A stretch of DNA of 64,000 nucleotides from Acaryochloris sp. CCMEE 5410 (GCF_000238775.2 NZ_AFEJ02000001.1:620001-684000), one strand, 5' to 3'; positions 28,459 through 36,813 are shown, numbered from the stretch's first letter. The notes: a model not told the origin generated them from the sequence alone. A program made the numbers and translations.

Positions 28459-29637
28459 GTGAATCAAACCAACCCATCTCTGAAAACCCAGACTATTCTT
28501 GACCAAGCCGACCGCATTAAATTTCTCGTCTTTGATTTAGATGGGGTGATAACCAGCGAACAAAAATATTGGAACACCGCGCGGTTAACCGTCTGGGAAT
28601 TAATCACCCAGCCCGAATACTTGGGGTTAACCGATTATTTTGGCCCTACCCAACCCCAACAGGTTCTCACCAACGGTCAACAGACCATCAACAACGACTT
28701 TATCTATGAACTTAAACGAAGGGCCATCAATTCCAACTGGGATTTGACCTACTTTGTGTTCTGCCTCCATTTGGCTGGAATTCTGCAACAACTTCAGCAC
28801 CAAGCCCCTGAAAAATGGTCTAGCCTCAATGCTCAACTTGATCTGGCTAATTCTGAACAGTGGCAGCTATTAAGCCAATGCTTGCAGGATTTCAAGTTTG
28901 ATCCAAACGTCAGTGAGTCTACCATTGCCCAGTTTTGGCAGGAGACTACTGATCTAAAAGGTTCAGCCGTGACTGATTTTGTTCGACCTTTTTATCAAAA
29001 ACATTTGGGCATTTCTTTGCCTGAGACCCACAGCGACTTGTGGAATCTCTGTTATCAGAACTTCCAAGCCTGGTATGAAGGTCGTAAAGGGTTTACCCTG
29101 CCCGATGATGAAACCGTTTTGGATGTAGACCAGATTAAGACTATTCTGCAAACCCTTAAGGACGCTGATCGATTTACCCTTGCGATCGCAACCGGTCGCC
29201 CCCGCAACGAAGTGATTGAACCCTTGACAGCTCTGGGGTTACTCCCCTTTTTCGACCCAAAGCGTATCGTTACCTACGATGAAGTCTTGGCTGCCGAAGA
29301 ACAGTTGAAAGCCACCTCAGGCCCCGTCAAGTTAGGCAAACCCCATCCTTTTGTCATCCTCAAAGCGCTCCATGTAGACGAAGACCCTCAACGCTTTTGT
29401 ACCGAAGCCTTTCAGAAACAAGAGCGCACCTATGCGGTCTATATTGGCGATGCTGCTAGCGATGTGGTGGCAGCCCAGCGATCTGGCTGTATTTCCGTTG
29501 GCGTCCTCACGGGATTTACGGCAAGTCGGGCCAAGGCAGAACAGGTGCAGATGTTCACGAATCTTGGCTGTGACCGAGTGATTGAGAGTATCCAAGCTTT
29601 GCCTCAAGTATTAGGAATTAAGCCGACATGCCCCTAA
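28459..29637 (+). CDS. HAD-superfamily hydrolase with a large cap
   Basis: About 392 aa from GTG 28459 (a TTG at 28441 is also possible). Motif I is IKFLVFDLDGVITSE with the Asp nucleophile. Motif II is FTLAIATGRPRNEV, motif III is VKLGKPHPFVIL, and motif IV is YIGDAASDVVAAQRSGCISVGVLTG. Between I and II is an insertion of about 200 residues, larger than a usual cap. It is a phosphohydrolase whose substrate is not readable from sequence. The stop overlaps the hisC start by 10 bp, so the two are translationally coupled, which may point to histidinol phosphate or a related phosphate ester as substrate (inference). Confidence 0.85.
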   Translation: MNQTNPSLKTQTILDQADRIKFLVFDLDGVITSEQKYWNTARLTVWELITQPEYLGLTDYFGPTQPQQVLTNGQQTINNDFIYELKRRAINSNWDLTYFVFCLHLAGILQQLQHQAPEKWSSLNAQLDLANSEQWQLLSQCLQDFKFDPNVSESTIAQFWQETTDLKGSAVTDFVRPFYQKHLGISLPETHSDLWNLCYQNFQAWYEGRKGFTLPDDETVLDVDQIKTILQTLKDADRFTLAIATGRPRNEVIEPLTALGLLPFFDPKRIVTYDEVLAAEEQLKATSGPVKLGKPHPFVILKALHVDEDPQRFCTEAFQKQERTYAVYIGDAASDVVAAQRSGCISVGVLTGFTASRAKAEQVQMFTNLGCDRVIESIQALPQVLGIKPTCP

Positions 29638-30728
29638 ATCTAGATACCCTCGAACAGTGGGTAAGCCCCTCTATTCGCAGCCTCGCCTCCAAAACGGTAG
29701 GTCCCTATAAAGATGACCAAGCGATTCGTCTGGACAAAGGCGAGCTACCCTATCCCCCTTCCCCCAAAGTGGTGGAGGCCATTGCCCAAGCGGCCACCAC
29801 TTGTAATCGGTATCCCGCTGTCCTAGGCGGGGTTTTACGAGAGAAACTCGCTGCCTACACCGGGGCCTCCCCTGAGCAGCTCATTATCAGCAATGGATCC
29901 GATGATTTGATTGAGCTGATTATCAAGGTCTTTGTTCAACCTGGGCAACAAGTGCTTTTACCCGTGCCCACCTTTTTTGTCTATTGGCATGCAACCCAAG
30001 TGATGGGAGGTGTACCGGTCTTTGTCCAACGGACCCCTGATTTTGGCCTGGATGTAAATGCTTTGGTGGCCAAGGTCACCCCGGATACCAAAGTGTTGTA
30101 TATTGCCAATCCCAATAACCCCACTGCGAATTTAGTGGCCCGTGAAACCTTGGTGGAGGTGCTGAATCGAGTCAACTGCATGGTCGTGGTGGATGAATGT
30201 TACTTTGAGCTGTGCAAAACCACGATTGCGGATCTCGTGGATACCTATCCCCATCTGATTGTGCTGCGTAGCCTTTCTAAGAGTTTTGGGCTGGCAGGAT
30301 TGCGCATTGGCTATGGGATTGCAAACCCTCAAGTCGTCGATTATCTGTACCGAGCCGCCCAGTTGTTTCCTGTGAATAAAGTTGCGATCGCAGCTGGTAT
30401 TGCCGCCCTCGAAGATCAGGCGTATGTTGAGGCTAATATCCAGAAGATTCTGGCAGAGACACCTCGATTACAGCAGGCATTAACGGATCTAGGATTGCAG
30501 GTCCATCCCAGCGAAACCAATTTCCTCTTGGTGGATACCCAGCCATTAAACCTACAGTCAAAAGTTTTAGTTAAAGCGCTCCAAGACCAAAATATCTGGG
30601 TAGCAGATTTTGGTTCTAAGCCTGGATTAGGAAATCATTATTTCCGCACAGCCGTGGGGACACCTGCTGAGAATCAAGCCTTGCTCAAGGGATTAGAAGT
30701 CGCGATCTCTCAATCCATCTCTGTGTAA
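29628..30728 (+). CDS. hisC: histidinol-phosphate aminotransferase family
   Basis: 366 aa fold type I PLP enzyme. KGELPYPPSPKVVEAI and YPAVLGGVLREKLAAYTGASPEQLIISNGSDDLIELI are typical HisC. ANPNNPTANL holds the cofactor Asn, VVVDECYFEL the Asp/Tyr pair, and RSLSKSFGLAGLRIGYGIA the PLP Lys. It transaminates imidazole acetol phosphate in histidine synthesis; HisC paralogues can also work on aromatic 2-oxo acids, so the specificity is not certain. The ribosome-binding site GGAA lies inside the preceding HAD gene, which it overlaps by 10 bp. Confidence 0.92.
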   Translation: MPLNLDTLEQWVSPSIRSLASKTVGPYKDDQAIRLDKGELPYPPSPKVVEAIAQAATTCNRYPAVLGGVLREKLAAYTGASPEQLIISNGSDDLIELIIKVFVQPGQQVLLPVPTFFVYWHATQVMGGVPVFVQRTPDFGLDVNALVAKVTPDTKVLYIANPNNPTANLVARETLVEVLNRVNCMVVVDECYFELCKTTIADLVDTYPHLIVLRSLSKSFGLAGLRIGYGIANPQVVDYLYRAAQLFPVNKVAIAAGIAALEDQAYVEANIQKILAETPRLQQALTDLGLQVHPSETNFLLVDTQPLNLQSKVLVKALQDQNIWVADFGSKPGLGNHYFRTAVGTPAENQALLKGLEVAISQSISV

Positions 30729-30735
30729 TGCTTTC

Positions 30736-30751
30736 TGTGATCAAGATCACT
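30736..30751. promoter_or_regulatory. CRP-family-like operator, TGTGA-N6-TCACT
   Basis: TGTGATCAAGATCACT matches the CRP consensus TGTGA-N6-TCACA at nine of ten positions. It lies just after the hisC stop and about 85-100 bp before the small ORF at 30836. It is the best of three such dyads in intergenic DNA of this window. Confidence 0.45.
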
Positions 30752-30835
30752 GGGAACTTCCGTCATCATCACCGCGACAATTGAATAAACCGGGCATACT
30801 CGGAAGTGTGATGGGTGATGAGGTCAGTAATCGCT

Positions 30836-31009
30836 ATGAATACCGTACAAAAACAATTCATTTTGATTTCCCATGCAGCAGCAATTACTTTGGCGTTGCC
30901 CTTCTTTGGCTATTCGATCCAATGGCTCAATAACGCTAATACAATGCCTGCATCAGTGATTCATCCCAGCCATCAAATTGAAGCTCAAACAACAGCCTGG
31001 ATAAGCTAA
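30836..31009 (+). CDS. small membrane-associated hypothetical protein
   Basis: 57 aa from ATG 30836 (a GTG at 30815 would add seven residues). GAGG lies about 12 nt upstream of the chosen ATG. One hydrophobic stretch (FILISHAAAITLALPFFGYSI) follows a short polar N-terminus, and the rest is polar (NANTMPASVIHPSHQIEAQTTAWIS). It could be a one-helix membrane protein or a secreted short protein. I recognise no family. It lies between a CRP-like site and a convergent SLH gene. Whether it is translated is uncertain. Confidence 0.4.
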   Translation: MNTVQKQFILISHAAAITLALPFFGYSIQWLNNANTMPASVIHPSHQIEAQTTAWIS

Positions 31010-31049
31010 GTCGGCCTAATAATTCAAAGGGTTTTAATGCCCAACCCCT

Positions 31050-32327
31050 TCAAGAAGGGCCAGCCGCTTCAGCTTGTTGCTCAGCTCGCAAAACGTCTTT
31101 GGCAGAATACCCTTCGCCAGCAACTCCAATAAACCACAGTGTAGCGGCAGCTTCAGCTCGCGTCACAGATTTTTTGGGTTGCAGCAGTAGGGCTGACCCC
31201 AACAGCCGACGAATATTGGCCAGTTCACCATTATTATGGTCAGTAAAAATGGCTGAGAGAGTGGGGGTAGAAATCTGCTTAGTATCTTTGAATCCCCACA
31301 CCTCTTGCACTTTTGCGGTTGTCGCCGAAGGCAAGATTTTGCGAAAATCAATCGGCACTTTCCAGCTCAAAAGCACCTCGCGGGTGAGGGGTTGATTGGG
31401 CTGAAACGTAGCTTGGTCGGCATCCCCTGAGAGAGGACTCGGAATAAAGCCTGCTTCCGCTAAACCTTGAATATAAGGAAAATTGGGATTGGAACTAGGA
31501 ACATCCTTAAATATAGGGGTTTGATTCGTAGCGGCCAAGCGAATTTGTTGAGTAGGGCGATCCTGGTACAGCCGATTATTGGTTTTGACTAACCAGCGGG
31601 CAAAAGTCCCTCGCTGGATAGGTTGGTTGGGGTTGCCTAGATCAATCACTTCTAGCCTTTGGACATCGCTGACATAGGCTTGCAGTGTTGCGGGTACCTC
31701 AGCTGAACTTTGGCTAGCGTCGGTGTTCGATGACTCAGGGGTCTGATTTGCGACTGGCCCAATAAAATCTAAGTCCCCAGGTTTAGGCAAAGACTGGGTC
31801 GGTGATTCAACCTTCGACAACGCCTTCTCCTGGGAATAATCGATGAAGAAGACCGTCATAGGGATTCGACGTCCACTATTATTTCCCGTTCGTACTGGAA
31901 CTAAGGTCCCAGTAGCAGGGATAGTCACTCTAACCTGAAGCTGATCTCGCTTTGCCAGCAAAATAAGCTGCTGCTGACTTAATTTTCGCCCTGAAAGCTG
32001 CCAGCTCCTTTTTTGCAATAACTGACTATAGTATTGCTGCACCTTCTGGCTATTATCTGGTGTCGCCCATCGTGTTTGTTGGGGCGGGCGTTGGCTATTT
32101 GGGCTGGAAGGCAAGTTGGTCTGGCTTTGTTGCACCCCTTGTAAGTTGGCATTGGGATAGCTTAAGTCCGCAGGAAACCCCTTGGGCAACGTTGACAAAT
32201 TACTCCACTGACTGGCCTGTGGATCTGCAGAAAAAGCTTGCTGAACCGCATCTCCACTACAACCTGCGATGGGTAAGAAGAGTGCGAAGGCCAATCCTAC
32301 TCCGAATCCGATTTTAGGAGATTCCAT
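31050..32327 (-). CDS. SLH-domain lipoprotein
   Basis: 425 aa. The N-terminus MESPKIGFGVGLAFALFLPIAGCSG has a lipobox (IAGC) with the acylated Cys at about 23. A Ser/Gln/Pro-rich stretch and a DUF-like beta region follow, and the C-terminal half (about 240-420) holds S-layer-homology-like repeats: RGTFARWLVKTNNRLY, FKDVPSSNPNFPYIQGLAEAGFI, FQPNQPLTREVLLSWK and VTRAEAAATLWFIG. SLH domains anchor proteins to cell-wall polymers, and the lipid places the protein on a membrane. It converges with a short plus-strand ORF and is followed by the pentapeptide protein on the same strand. Confidence 0.82.
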   Translation of the reverse strand: MESPKIGFGVGLAFALFLPIAGCSGDAVQQAFSADPQASQWSNLSTLPKGFPADLSYPNANLQGVQQSQTNLPSSPNSQRPPQQTRWATPDNSQKVQQYYSQLLQKRSWQLSGRKLSQQQLILLAKRDQLQVRVTIPATGTLVPVRTGNNSGRRIPMTVFFIDYSQEKALSKVESPTQSLPKPGDLDFIGPVANQTPESSNTDASQSSAEVPATLQAYVSDVQRLEVIDLGNPNQPIQRGTFARWLVKTNNRLYQDRPTQQIRLAATNQTPIFKDVPSSNPNFPYIQGLAEAGFIPSPLSGDADQATFQPNQPLTREVLLSWKVPIDFRKILPSATTAKVQEVWGFKDTKQISTPTLSAIFTDHNNGELANIRRLLGSALLLQPKKSVTRAEAAATLWFIGVAGEGYSAKDVLRAEQQAEAAGPS

Positions 32328-32405
32328 GAATTCATCTATATGCCTAAACGCCCAACTTTACTCTAGCGTTCTTGGTCACGAGCTATATCAGTCTCCGACT
32401 GACCT

Positions 32406-33290
32406 TTAGGATGAAGGTTTAGGGCAAGTCGTATTTTTTTTCCCATTAGGCATGGTTGCTTGGCAGAAATTTACATTATTGAGTCCTGCCTTGGGTAATG
32501 TCGCCCCTCTTAAGTCTGCACCGCTGAAGTTCGCACCATCAATGCGAGTGTCAGATAAGTTTGCATTGATGAGTTTGGCTTGACTGAAGTTCGCATCCCG
32601 GAGTTTAGCTTGTGTTAACACTGCTTGAGTTAGATTAGCTCTGGTAAAATCAGTTTCTCTTAAATCTGCTTTTGTTAGATCTGCCCCTACCAAATTTGCC
32701 CGGGCAAAGTTTGCTGATTTGACAAAGGCCTGCTGTAAATTCACCCGCCTTAAATCCGCATCTTGGAAACGGGCATTTTCTAGCAGCGCTGATTCAAGAT
32801 TTGCCGACCGAAGATTGGCTTGTCTCAGGATAGCTTGAGTCAATATGGCCTCTTTCAATACAGCTTCTTCTAAGACAGCACTATGCAAAAAAGCTCTAGA
32901 AAGGTTGGCTTTACTAAGTTGAGCATTGCTGAAATTAACTTTTTCCAAGTTTACGCCGATCGCAGAAGCTTGTTCCGCTTGGAATAGCTCCTCTTTTTGA
33001 GGCTGTAGAAATAAGACGAGCTCGGCCCCTTCCAAATTAATGCCCCGTAAATTGCAGTTAGCACAACTCCCTGTCCATCGAATTCGTTCAATAATTTCAT
33101 CAGAATTGGGCGCAATAATCGATAGGCCCGCTGATTCGTCAACGGGAACAGTCGGTAGATTCGTAGAAGACTCAGGCAGGGGAGGAGAAATTGTTGTGGG
33201 TGAAAGGCTTTGTGGAGATGGTTTAGAGCTATTGCCTAGCCAAGTTAATAGTCCAACAAAGACCACTGCTGCAATAATTCCCGTTCTCAT
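32406..33290 (-). CDS. pentapeptide-repeat protein with N-terminal anchor
   Basis: 294 aa. The first 18 residues (MRTGIIAAVVFVGLLTWLG) form a signal anchor, followed by a Ser/Pro-rich linker. CANCNLRGINLEGAELV introduces the repeats, and from about 100 to 280 most five-residue units fit A(D/N)LXX (for example ANLSRAFLH, ANLRSANLESALLEN, ADLRRVNLQQAFVKSANFARANLVGADLTKADL). This makes a right-handed quadrilateral beta-helix. The protein is probably extracytoplasmic. The biological role of most cyanobacterial pentapeptide proteins is not known. Confidence 0.9.
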   Translation of the reverse strand: MRTGIIAAVVFVGLLTWLGNSSKPSPQSLSPTTISPPLPESSTNLPTVPVDESAGLSIIAPNSDEIIERIRWTGSCANCNLRGINLEGAELVLFLQPQKEELFQAEQASAIGVNLEKVNFSNAQLSKANLSRAFLHSAVLEEAVLKEAILTQAILRQANLRSANLESALLENARFQDADLRRVNLQQAFVKSANFARANLVGADLTKADLRETDFTRANLTQAVLTQAKLRDANFSQAKLINANLSDTRIDGANFSGADLRGATLPKAGLNNVNFCQATMPNGKKNTTCPKPSS

Positions 33291-33934
33291 GGTGTCAGAA
33301 TAATTTGGCGCTGCCTCTCACTCTAGCTTTTTGGAGGGGCATTGGCGTCAGGAAATGGACGTCAAATGCGACTCAAATTTCAACATCGTGATTTACCAAT
33401 ACTAGGAGGATATCAAAATCCAAGGTAGTAAAGCATAGCTAGATTAAGGATTTATAAGGTAAATGACCTATTAGAAGGGTAAATATCATGACTTGATCTT
33501 ATTTTAATCCTATGATGACAGCAAAAAAAAGATTATTTTACTGCCACTAAATATCGGTTCTGAATACACATCCTAATTTAGGAACGTTATTTTTTATTTT
33601 TATAATGTAACCTAGGTTACCCGCAAGATGAAAGACTATGTGTAATATGACAACGTCAGGACAAAATATTACTAAGAAAGCTAAAAGTGTAAGTGTGTAG
33701 TGTGTTTTACAAAAACGGATTTTCTCTAGGAAACTAGATTTATTGGTATGTCATTACACAGTTTTTATTGAACTATTGAATTAGTTTACTGATGTAAATT
33801 CAGATGCTTCTTAGTAATCCACTAAAAACCTTGTTGGTTGAGGATTGCTCGGAATTTCATAGATAGAATAATTGCTTATCTCAGACGTTCTTTTTTCTAT
33901 CTAAGGCTGTGCGAAGTCGTTAGCAATCTGCTGA
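33291..33934. other. AT-rich region ahead of the polysaccharide locus
   Basis: 644 bp with no gene of more than a dozen codons. It contains an exact 14-bp palindrome, GTAACCTAGGTTAC, at 33607-33620. An AGGAGG string near 33405 is not followed by a start codon. The promoter of the plus-strand polysaccharide operon should be here, but I cannot place a convincing -35/-10 pair. Confidence 0.5.
33607..33620. promoter_or_regulatory. 14-bp perfect palindrome upstream of the polysaccharide locus
   Basis: GTAACCTAGGTTAC reads identically on both strands and lies about 315 bp before the first glycosyltransferase of the locus. It could be a repressor or activator site. No known family consensus is recognised. 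Confidence 0.35.
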
Positions 33935-35164
33935 ATGTTAAATCCATCTTTGACTATTTTTTATCAAATTGATCCACTGGATGTCAGTATTGGTGGCATT
34001 CAGACAACCGTTCTGAACTTTATTAAATATGCACCTCAGGATTTTGATATTCGACTGGTAGGGATCACATCTAGAAAGGAGTGCAGTATTGGTAGCTGGC
34101 AAACTATTTTAGTTCTTAACAAGCAGATACAGTATCTCCCTATACTTTATATTGAAGATGACAACATCAGAGGACTAATACCCACTACCTTAAAATTCCT
34201 TCTAGCATTGTTTGGAAAGGATTTAAATTCTGACTTTCTCCATTTTCATAGAATTGAGCCTTCTTTAGCTTCATTTAGTTGGCATGGCGAAAAAACGCTA
34301 TTTATTCATGCAGATATAAAAAAGCAAGTCAATGGTCAAGGCGGCAATAAAACCTTTTTATGGAGATATTTACCTTCTGCATATTTCCTGCTTGAAAATA
34401 TGTTGATTAAGCAATTCTCCTATGTGTTGTCCTGCAATTCCGAATCCCTGAAGTATTTACAGAAAACTTACTTCTCCACTAAGGGCTGTTATCAGCTGAT
34501 CCGAAATACCGTGGATGATGAAATCTTTTTCCCACTATCTGCTCAACTAAAGGACCAAAAGCGTCTCCAACTGATCTCAGAAATGGAGCTGTCTCTGAAG
34601 ACACGCTTCATTACCTATGTGGGGCGATTGCACCCTCAAAAAGATCCTTTGTTATTGGTTAGATCAGTAGCAGAACTTGATGATGCCAATATCCATCTAC
34701 TTATGATTGGAGTAGGCGAACTAAAAGAAGATATTCAATTAGAAATCAAGAATTTAGGGTTAAACAGCCAGGTAACTTTGTTGGGCTCCATGAATTCGCG
34801 AGAAATTGCAGATATTCTCAGAGTGAGTGACCTTTTAGCCTTAACAAGCGTTTATGAAGGGCTTCCGATGGTTGTATTGGAGGCCCTAACTTGCGGGATT
34901 CCAATCGTTTCGACTGATTCGGGTGAAACCTCTAAATTGCTTACGAAAAAAACAGGAGTCATCATTCCTACGAGAACCCCTAAATCCACCGCTGATTCTC
35001 TCAGGACTGTATTGGAAAACCCTCAATGTTATCCCAGTCAAGCCTGCACTCAATTATCCAGTCCCTATTGGGCAAGGTTGGTTGTTTCAGAAATTTATAA
35101 CGATATGCGAGAACGATGGAAAGACAGACAGCAATTGTCAGAGAAAACTTTCTCGACAGCATAA
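33935..35164 (+). CDS. family 4 glycosyltransferase
   Basis: 409 aa GT-B enzyme. SIGGIQTTVLNFIKYAPQDFDIRLVGI starts the acceptor domain, and TYVGRLHPQKDPLLLVRSVAEL starts the donor domain. The E-x7-E segment (EGLPMVVLEA, from about 308) and CGIPIVSTDSGE bind the nucleotide-sugar. It has no membrane helix. It opens the sulfated-polysaccharide locus and is likely a cytoplasmic sugar transferase with an unknown donor. The following 366 bp contain a duplicated hairpin element. Confidence 0.88.
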   Translation: MLNPSLTIFYQIDPLDVSIGGIQTTVLNFIKYAPQDFDIRLVGITSRKECSIGSWQTILVLNKQIQYLPILYIEDDNIRGLIPTTLKFLLALFGKDLNSDFLHFHRIEPSLASFSWHGEKTLFIHADIKKQVNGQGGNKTFLWRYLPSAYFLLENMLIKQFSYVLSCNSESLKYLQKTYFSTKGCYQLIRNTVDDEIFFPLSAQLKDQKRLQLISEMELSLKTRFITYVGRLHPQKDPLLLVRSVAELDDANIHLLMIGVGELKEDIQLEIKNLGLNSQVTLLGSMNSREIADILRVSDLLALTSVYEGLPMVVLEALTCGIPIVSTDSGETSKLLTKKTGVIIPTRTPKSTADSLRTVLENPQCYPSQACTQLSSPYWARLVVSEIYNDMRERWKDRQQLSEKTFSTA

Positions 35165-35220
35165 TTGATGATGACTTTATCCCAAATGAGTCTATGGGAC
35201 ATCATTACTTCGAAGCTGCA

Positions 35221-35276
35221 AGAGCAGCCCCCGACGCCAATCTGAGACTGCTCTCTTAACTCCCAAGTACTGATGT
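35221..35276 (+). repeat. hairpin leader element, copy A
   Basis: A stem AGAGCAG (35221-35227) / CTGCTCT (35248-35254) encloses a 20-nt loop that ends in the conserved 18-mer CCCGACGCCAATCTGAGA. A short tail with CCCAAGTACTGATGT follows. The loop 18-mer and the tail are nearly identical in copy B, 240 bp away. An AGGAG ribosome-binding site follows directly at 35277. It is probably a structured RNA in the leader. Confidence 0.6.
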
Positions 35277-35290
35277 AGGAGCCTAATCCC

Positions 35291-35341
35291 ATGCTAGCAG
35301 CAATTTTTAGAGATATTAACCAAACAAATCCAACCCGTTAG
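35291..35341 (+). CDS. possible 16-residue leader peptide
   Basis: ATG 35291 opens MLAAIFRDINQTNPTR and stops at 35339. An AGGAG ribosome-binding site is at 35277-35281, spacing 9 nt, right after hairpin copy A. The same TAATCCCATG context precedes a second small ORF at 35384. It could be a translated leader peptide, but a chance ORF cannot be excluded. Confidence 0.3.
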   Translation: MLAAIFRDINQTNPTR

Positions 35342-35383
35342 AGTATTTGAGTTAAAAACTATGTTGAATTAGAGATTAATCCC

Positions 35384-35452
35384 ATGAAAAACGATCTTCC
35401 TAAGTTTGCAATGTTGCTTAAACTTGCACATTGTTTAACGTTATCAAACTAA
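35384..35452 (+). CDS. possible 22-residue small ORF
   Basis: ATG 35384 opens MKNDLPKFAMLLKLAHCLTL... and stops at 35450. It is preceded by the same TAATCCC as the ORF at 35291 but by only a weak ribosome-binding site (AGAGA). Low confidence. Confidence 0.2.
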   Translation: MKNDLPKFAMLLKLAHCLTLSN

Positions 35453-35464
35453 CTATTTTAATCT

Positions 35465-35512
35465 GCGGTTCCCGACGCCAATCTGAGACCGCTAAACCCA
35501 AGTACTTGATGT
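35465..35512 (+). repeat. hairpin leader element, copy B
   Basis: A stem GCGGT (35465-35469) / ACCGC (35488-35492) encloses the same 18-mer, CCCGACGCCAATCTGAGA, followed by CCCAAGTACTTGATGT (35497-35512). Relative to copy A, the stem pair GCAG/CTGC has become GCGG/CCGC, that is, an A-U pair replaced by G-C with pairing kept. It ends 19 nt before the GT4 start at 35531. Confidence 0.6.
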
Positions 35513-35530
35513 CAAAAATAAGGTTGCCAA

Positions 35531-36712
35531 ATGAAAGTTGCCGTTATTGGACCAAAGGGTCTACCAGCAAAACAAGGTGGAATCGAGCATCACTGTTCAG
35601 AGGTTTATCCTCGAATGGTTGCCCAAGGAAATTCTGTGGTCTTGTTTGCCCGTTCCTCTTATACTAATTTATCGTGGTTTAAGAGAACCTCCTATGAGGG
35701 GGTAGAGGTTGTCAATCTTCCTAGTATTTGGCTACGTGGGATTGATGCTTTTCTATCTTCTTTGATTGCAGCTATATCGGCCTCTTTAGGACAATATAAT
35801 ATTGTTCATTTTCATGCATTAGGACCTTCTTTATTCTGTTGGTTACCTAAGTTAAATCCTTTCCAGAAGCCTCCTAAGATTGTAGTCACTTGCCAAGGGT
35901 TAGACTGGCAAAGAGCAAAATGGGGCACTTTCTCTAGCACTATCATCCGGTTAGGTGAACGAGCAGCTGCTCTGTTCGCTGATGAAATAACCGTTGTTTC
36001 AAGGGAACTTGAAGCCTATTTTTGGCATACCTATCAGCGAAAGACAGTATATATTCCCAATGCACCTGCCACATATAAAAATTCAGATCCAGACTTTAAA
36101 TTCGGAAAATCTCTCGGTTTAGAATCTGGTAAATATTTTATTTTTTTGGGCAGGCTTGTTCCTGAAAAAAGACCTGAGCTATTAATTGAAGCTTTTAAGA
36201 GGATAGAAACCTGTGGCTGGAAATTAGTGCTCGTGGGTGGAGTTAGCGATACAACAGTCTATCAGAGAGAACTCTTGAAGAGAGCTGAGGATAGAGATGA
36301 TGTAGTGTTTGCAGGTGAGCTGAAAGGTGAACAATTGGCAGAGCTGGTTAGAGGTGCAGGGTTATTTACCCTACCTTCAGATTTAGAGGGTTTGCCATTG
36401 GCCATGTTGGAGGCAATGCGTGAAGGTATTCCTATTCTGGCTAGTGATATCTTGGCACATCGCCAATTACTAGGTACTGACCGAGGCATTATGTTCCAAG
36501 CAGGAAATCTACAATCTTGTATTGATAGCATTGATGCTGCTTTGAGGGATTTAGAAAAGCTATCCCAAATGGCTAAGAGGGCTAAAAAGCACGTTTCTGA
36601 GAACTATACTTGGCAAAAAATAACTGCCGATAATTTGGACCTTTATTCAGCACTTTTGAGTTCGGATTTTCCTCTTAATCCTGAGAAAAGTGAACCGTTA
36701 GATGTGAAGTAA
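35531..36712 (+). CDS. family 4 glycosyltransferase
   Basis: 393 aa GT-B enzyme beginning MKVAVIGPKGLPAKQGGIEHHCSEVYPRMVAQG, a start typical of bacterial polysaccharide GT4 enzymes. Donor domain: YFIFLGRLVPEKRPELLIEAFKRIETCGWKLVLVGGVSD. The E-x7-E motif is DLEGLPLAMLEAMREGIPILASD (E at about 286 and 294). It is preceded by a two-copy RNA-like leader and followed by a 169-bp gap before wzc. The sugar donor is unknown. Confidence 0.88.
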   Translation: MKVAVIGPKGLPAKQGGIEHHCSEVYPRMVAQGNSVVLFARSSYTNLSWFKRTSYEGVEVVNLPSIWLRGIDAFLSSLIAAISASLGQYNIVHFHALGPSLFCWLPKLNPFQKPPKIVVTCQGLDWQRAKWGTFSSTIIRLGERAAALFADEITVVSRELEAYFWHTYQRKTVYIPNAPATYKNSDPDFKFGKSLGLESGKYFIFLGRLVPEKRPELLIEAFKRIETCGWKLVLVGGVSDTTVYQRELLKRAEDRDDVVFAGELKGEQLAELVRGAGLFTLPSDLEGLPLAMLEAMREGIPILASDILAHRQLLGTDRGIMFQAGNLQSCIDSIDAALRDLEKLSQMAKRAKKHVSENYTWQKITADNLDLYSALLSSDFPLNPEKSEPLDVK

Positions 36713-36813
36713 TTGGGAGGCTAGTGTCTTCGAAATTACCACACTTTTTTGACTTCATCTTTTTTAGATGGGTGGAGTTGAATGGTATGGGTATTGGCTT
36801 GGACTAATTAAGT

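Larger units (their letters stand above)
35165..35530. other. leader region of the second GT4 gene: duplicated hairpin element
   Basis: 366 bp between two glycosyltransferase genes. It contains a dyad after the first stop (ATGATG/CATCAT enclosing TCCCA/TGGGA, 35168-35205), two copies of a hairpin element (35221-35276 and 35465-35512), and two tiny ORFs each preceded by TAATCCC. No other gene is present. Confidence 0.65.

Noticed and set aside
31010-31049. Possible terminator between the small ORF and the SLH gene.
   Set aside because: AAGGGG/CCCCTT can be aligned only with gaps and there is no stem of five or more contiguous pairs.
33481-33545. A 12-codon ORF (ATGATGACAGC...) in the gap before the locus.
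   Set aside because: No ribosome-binding site and no support other than length.
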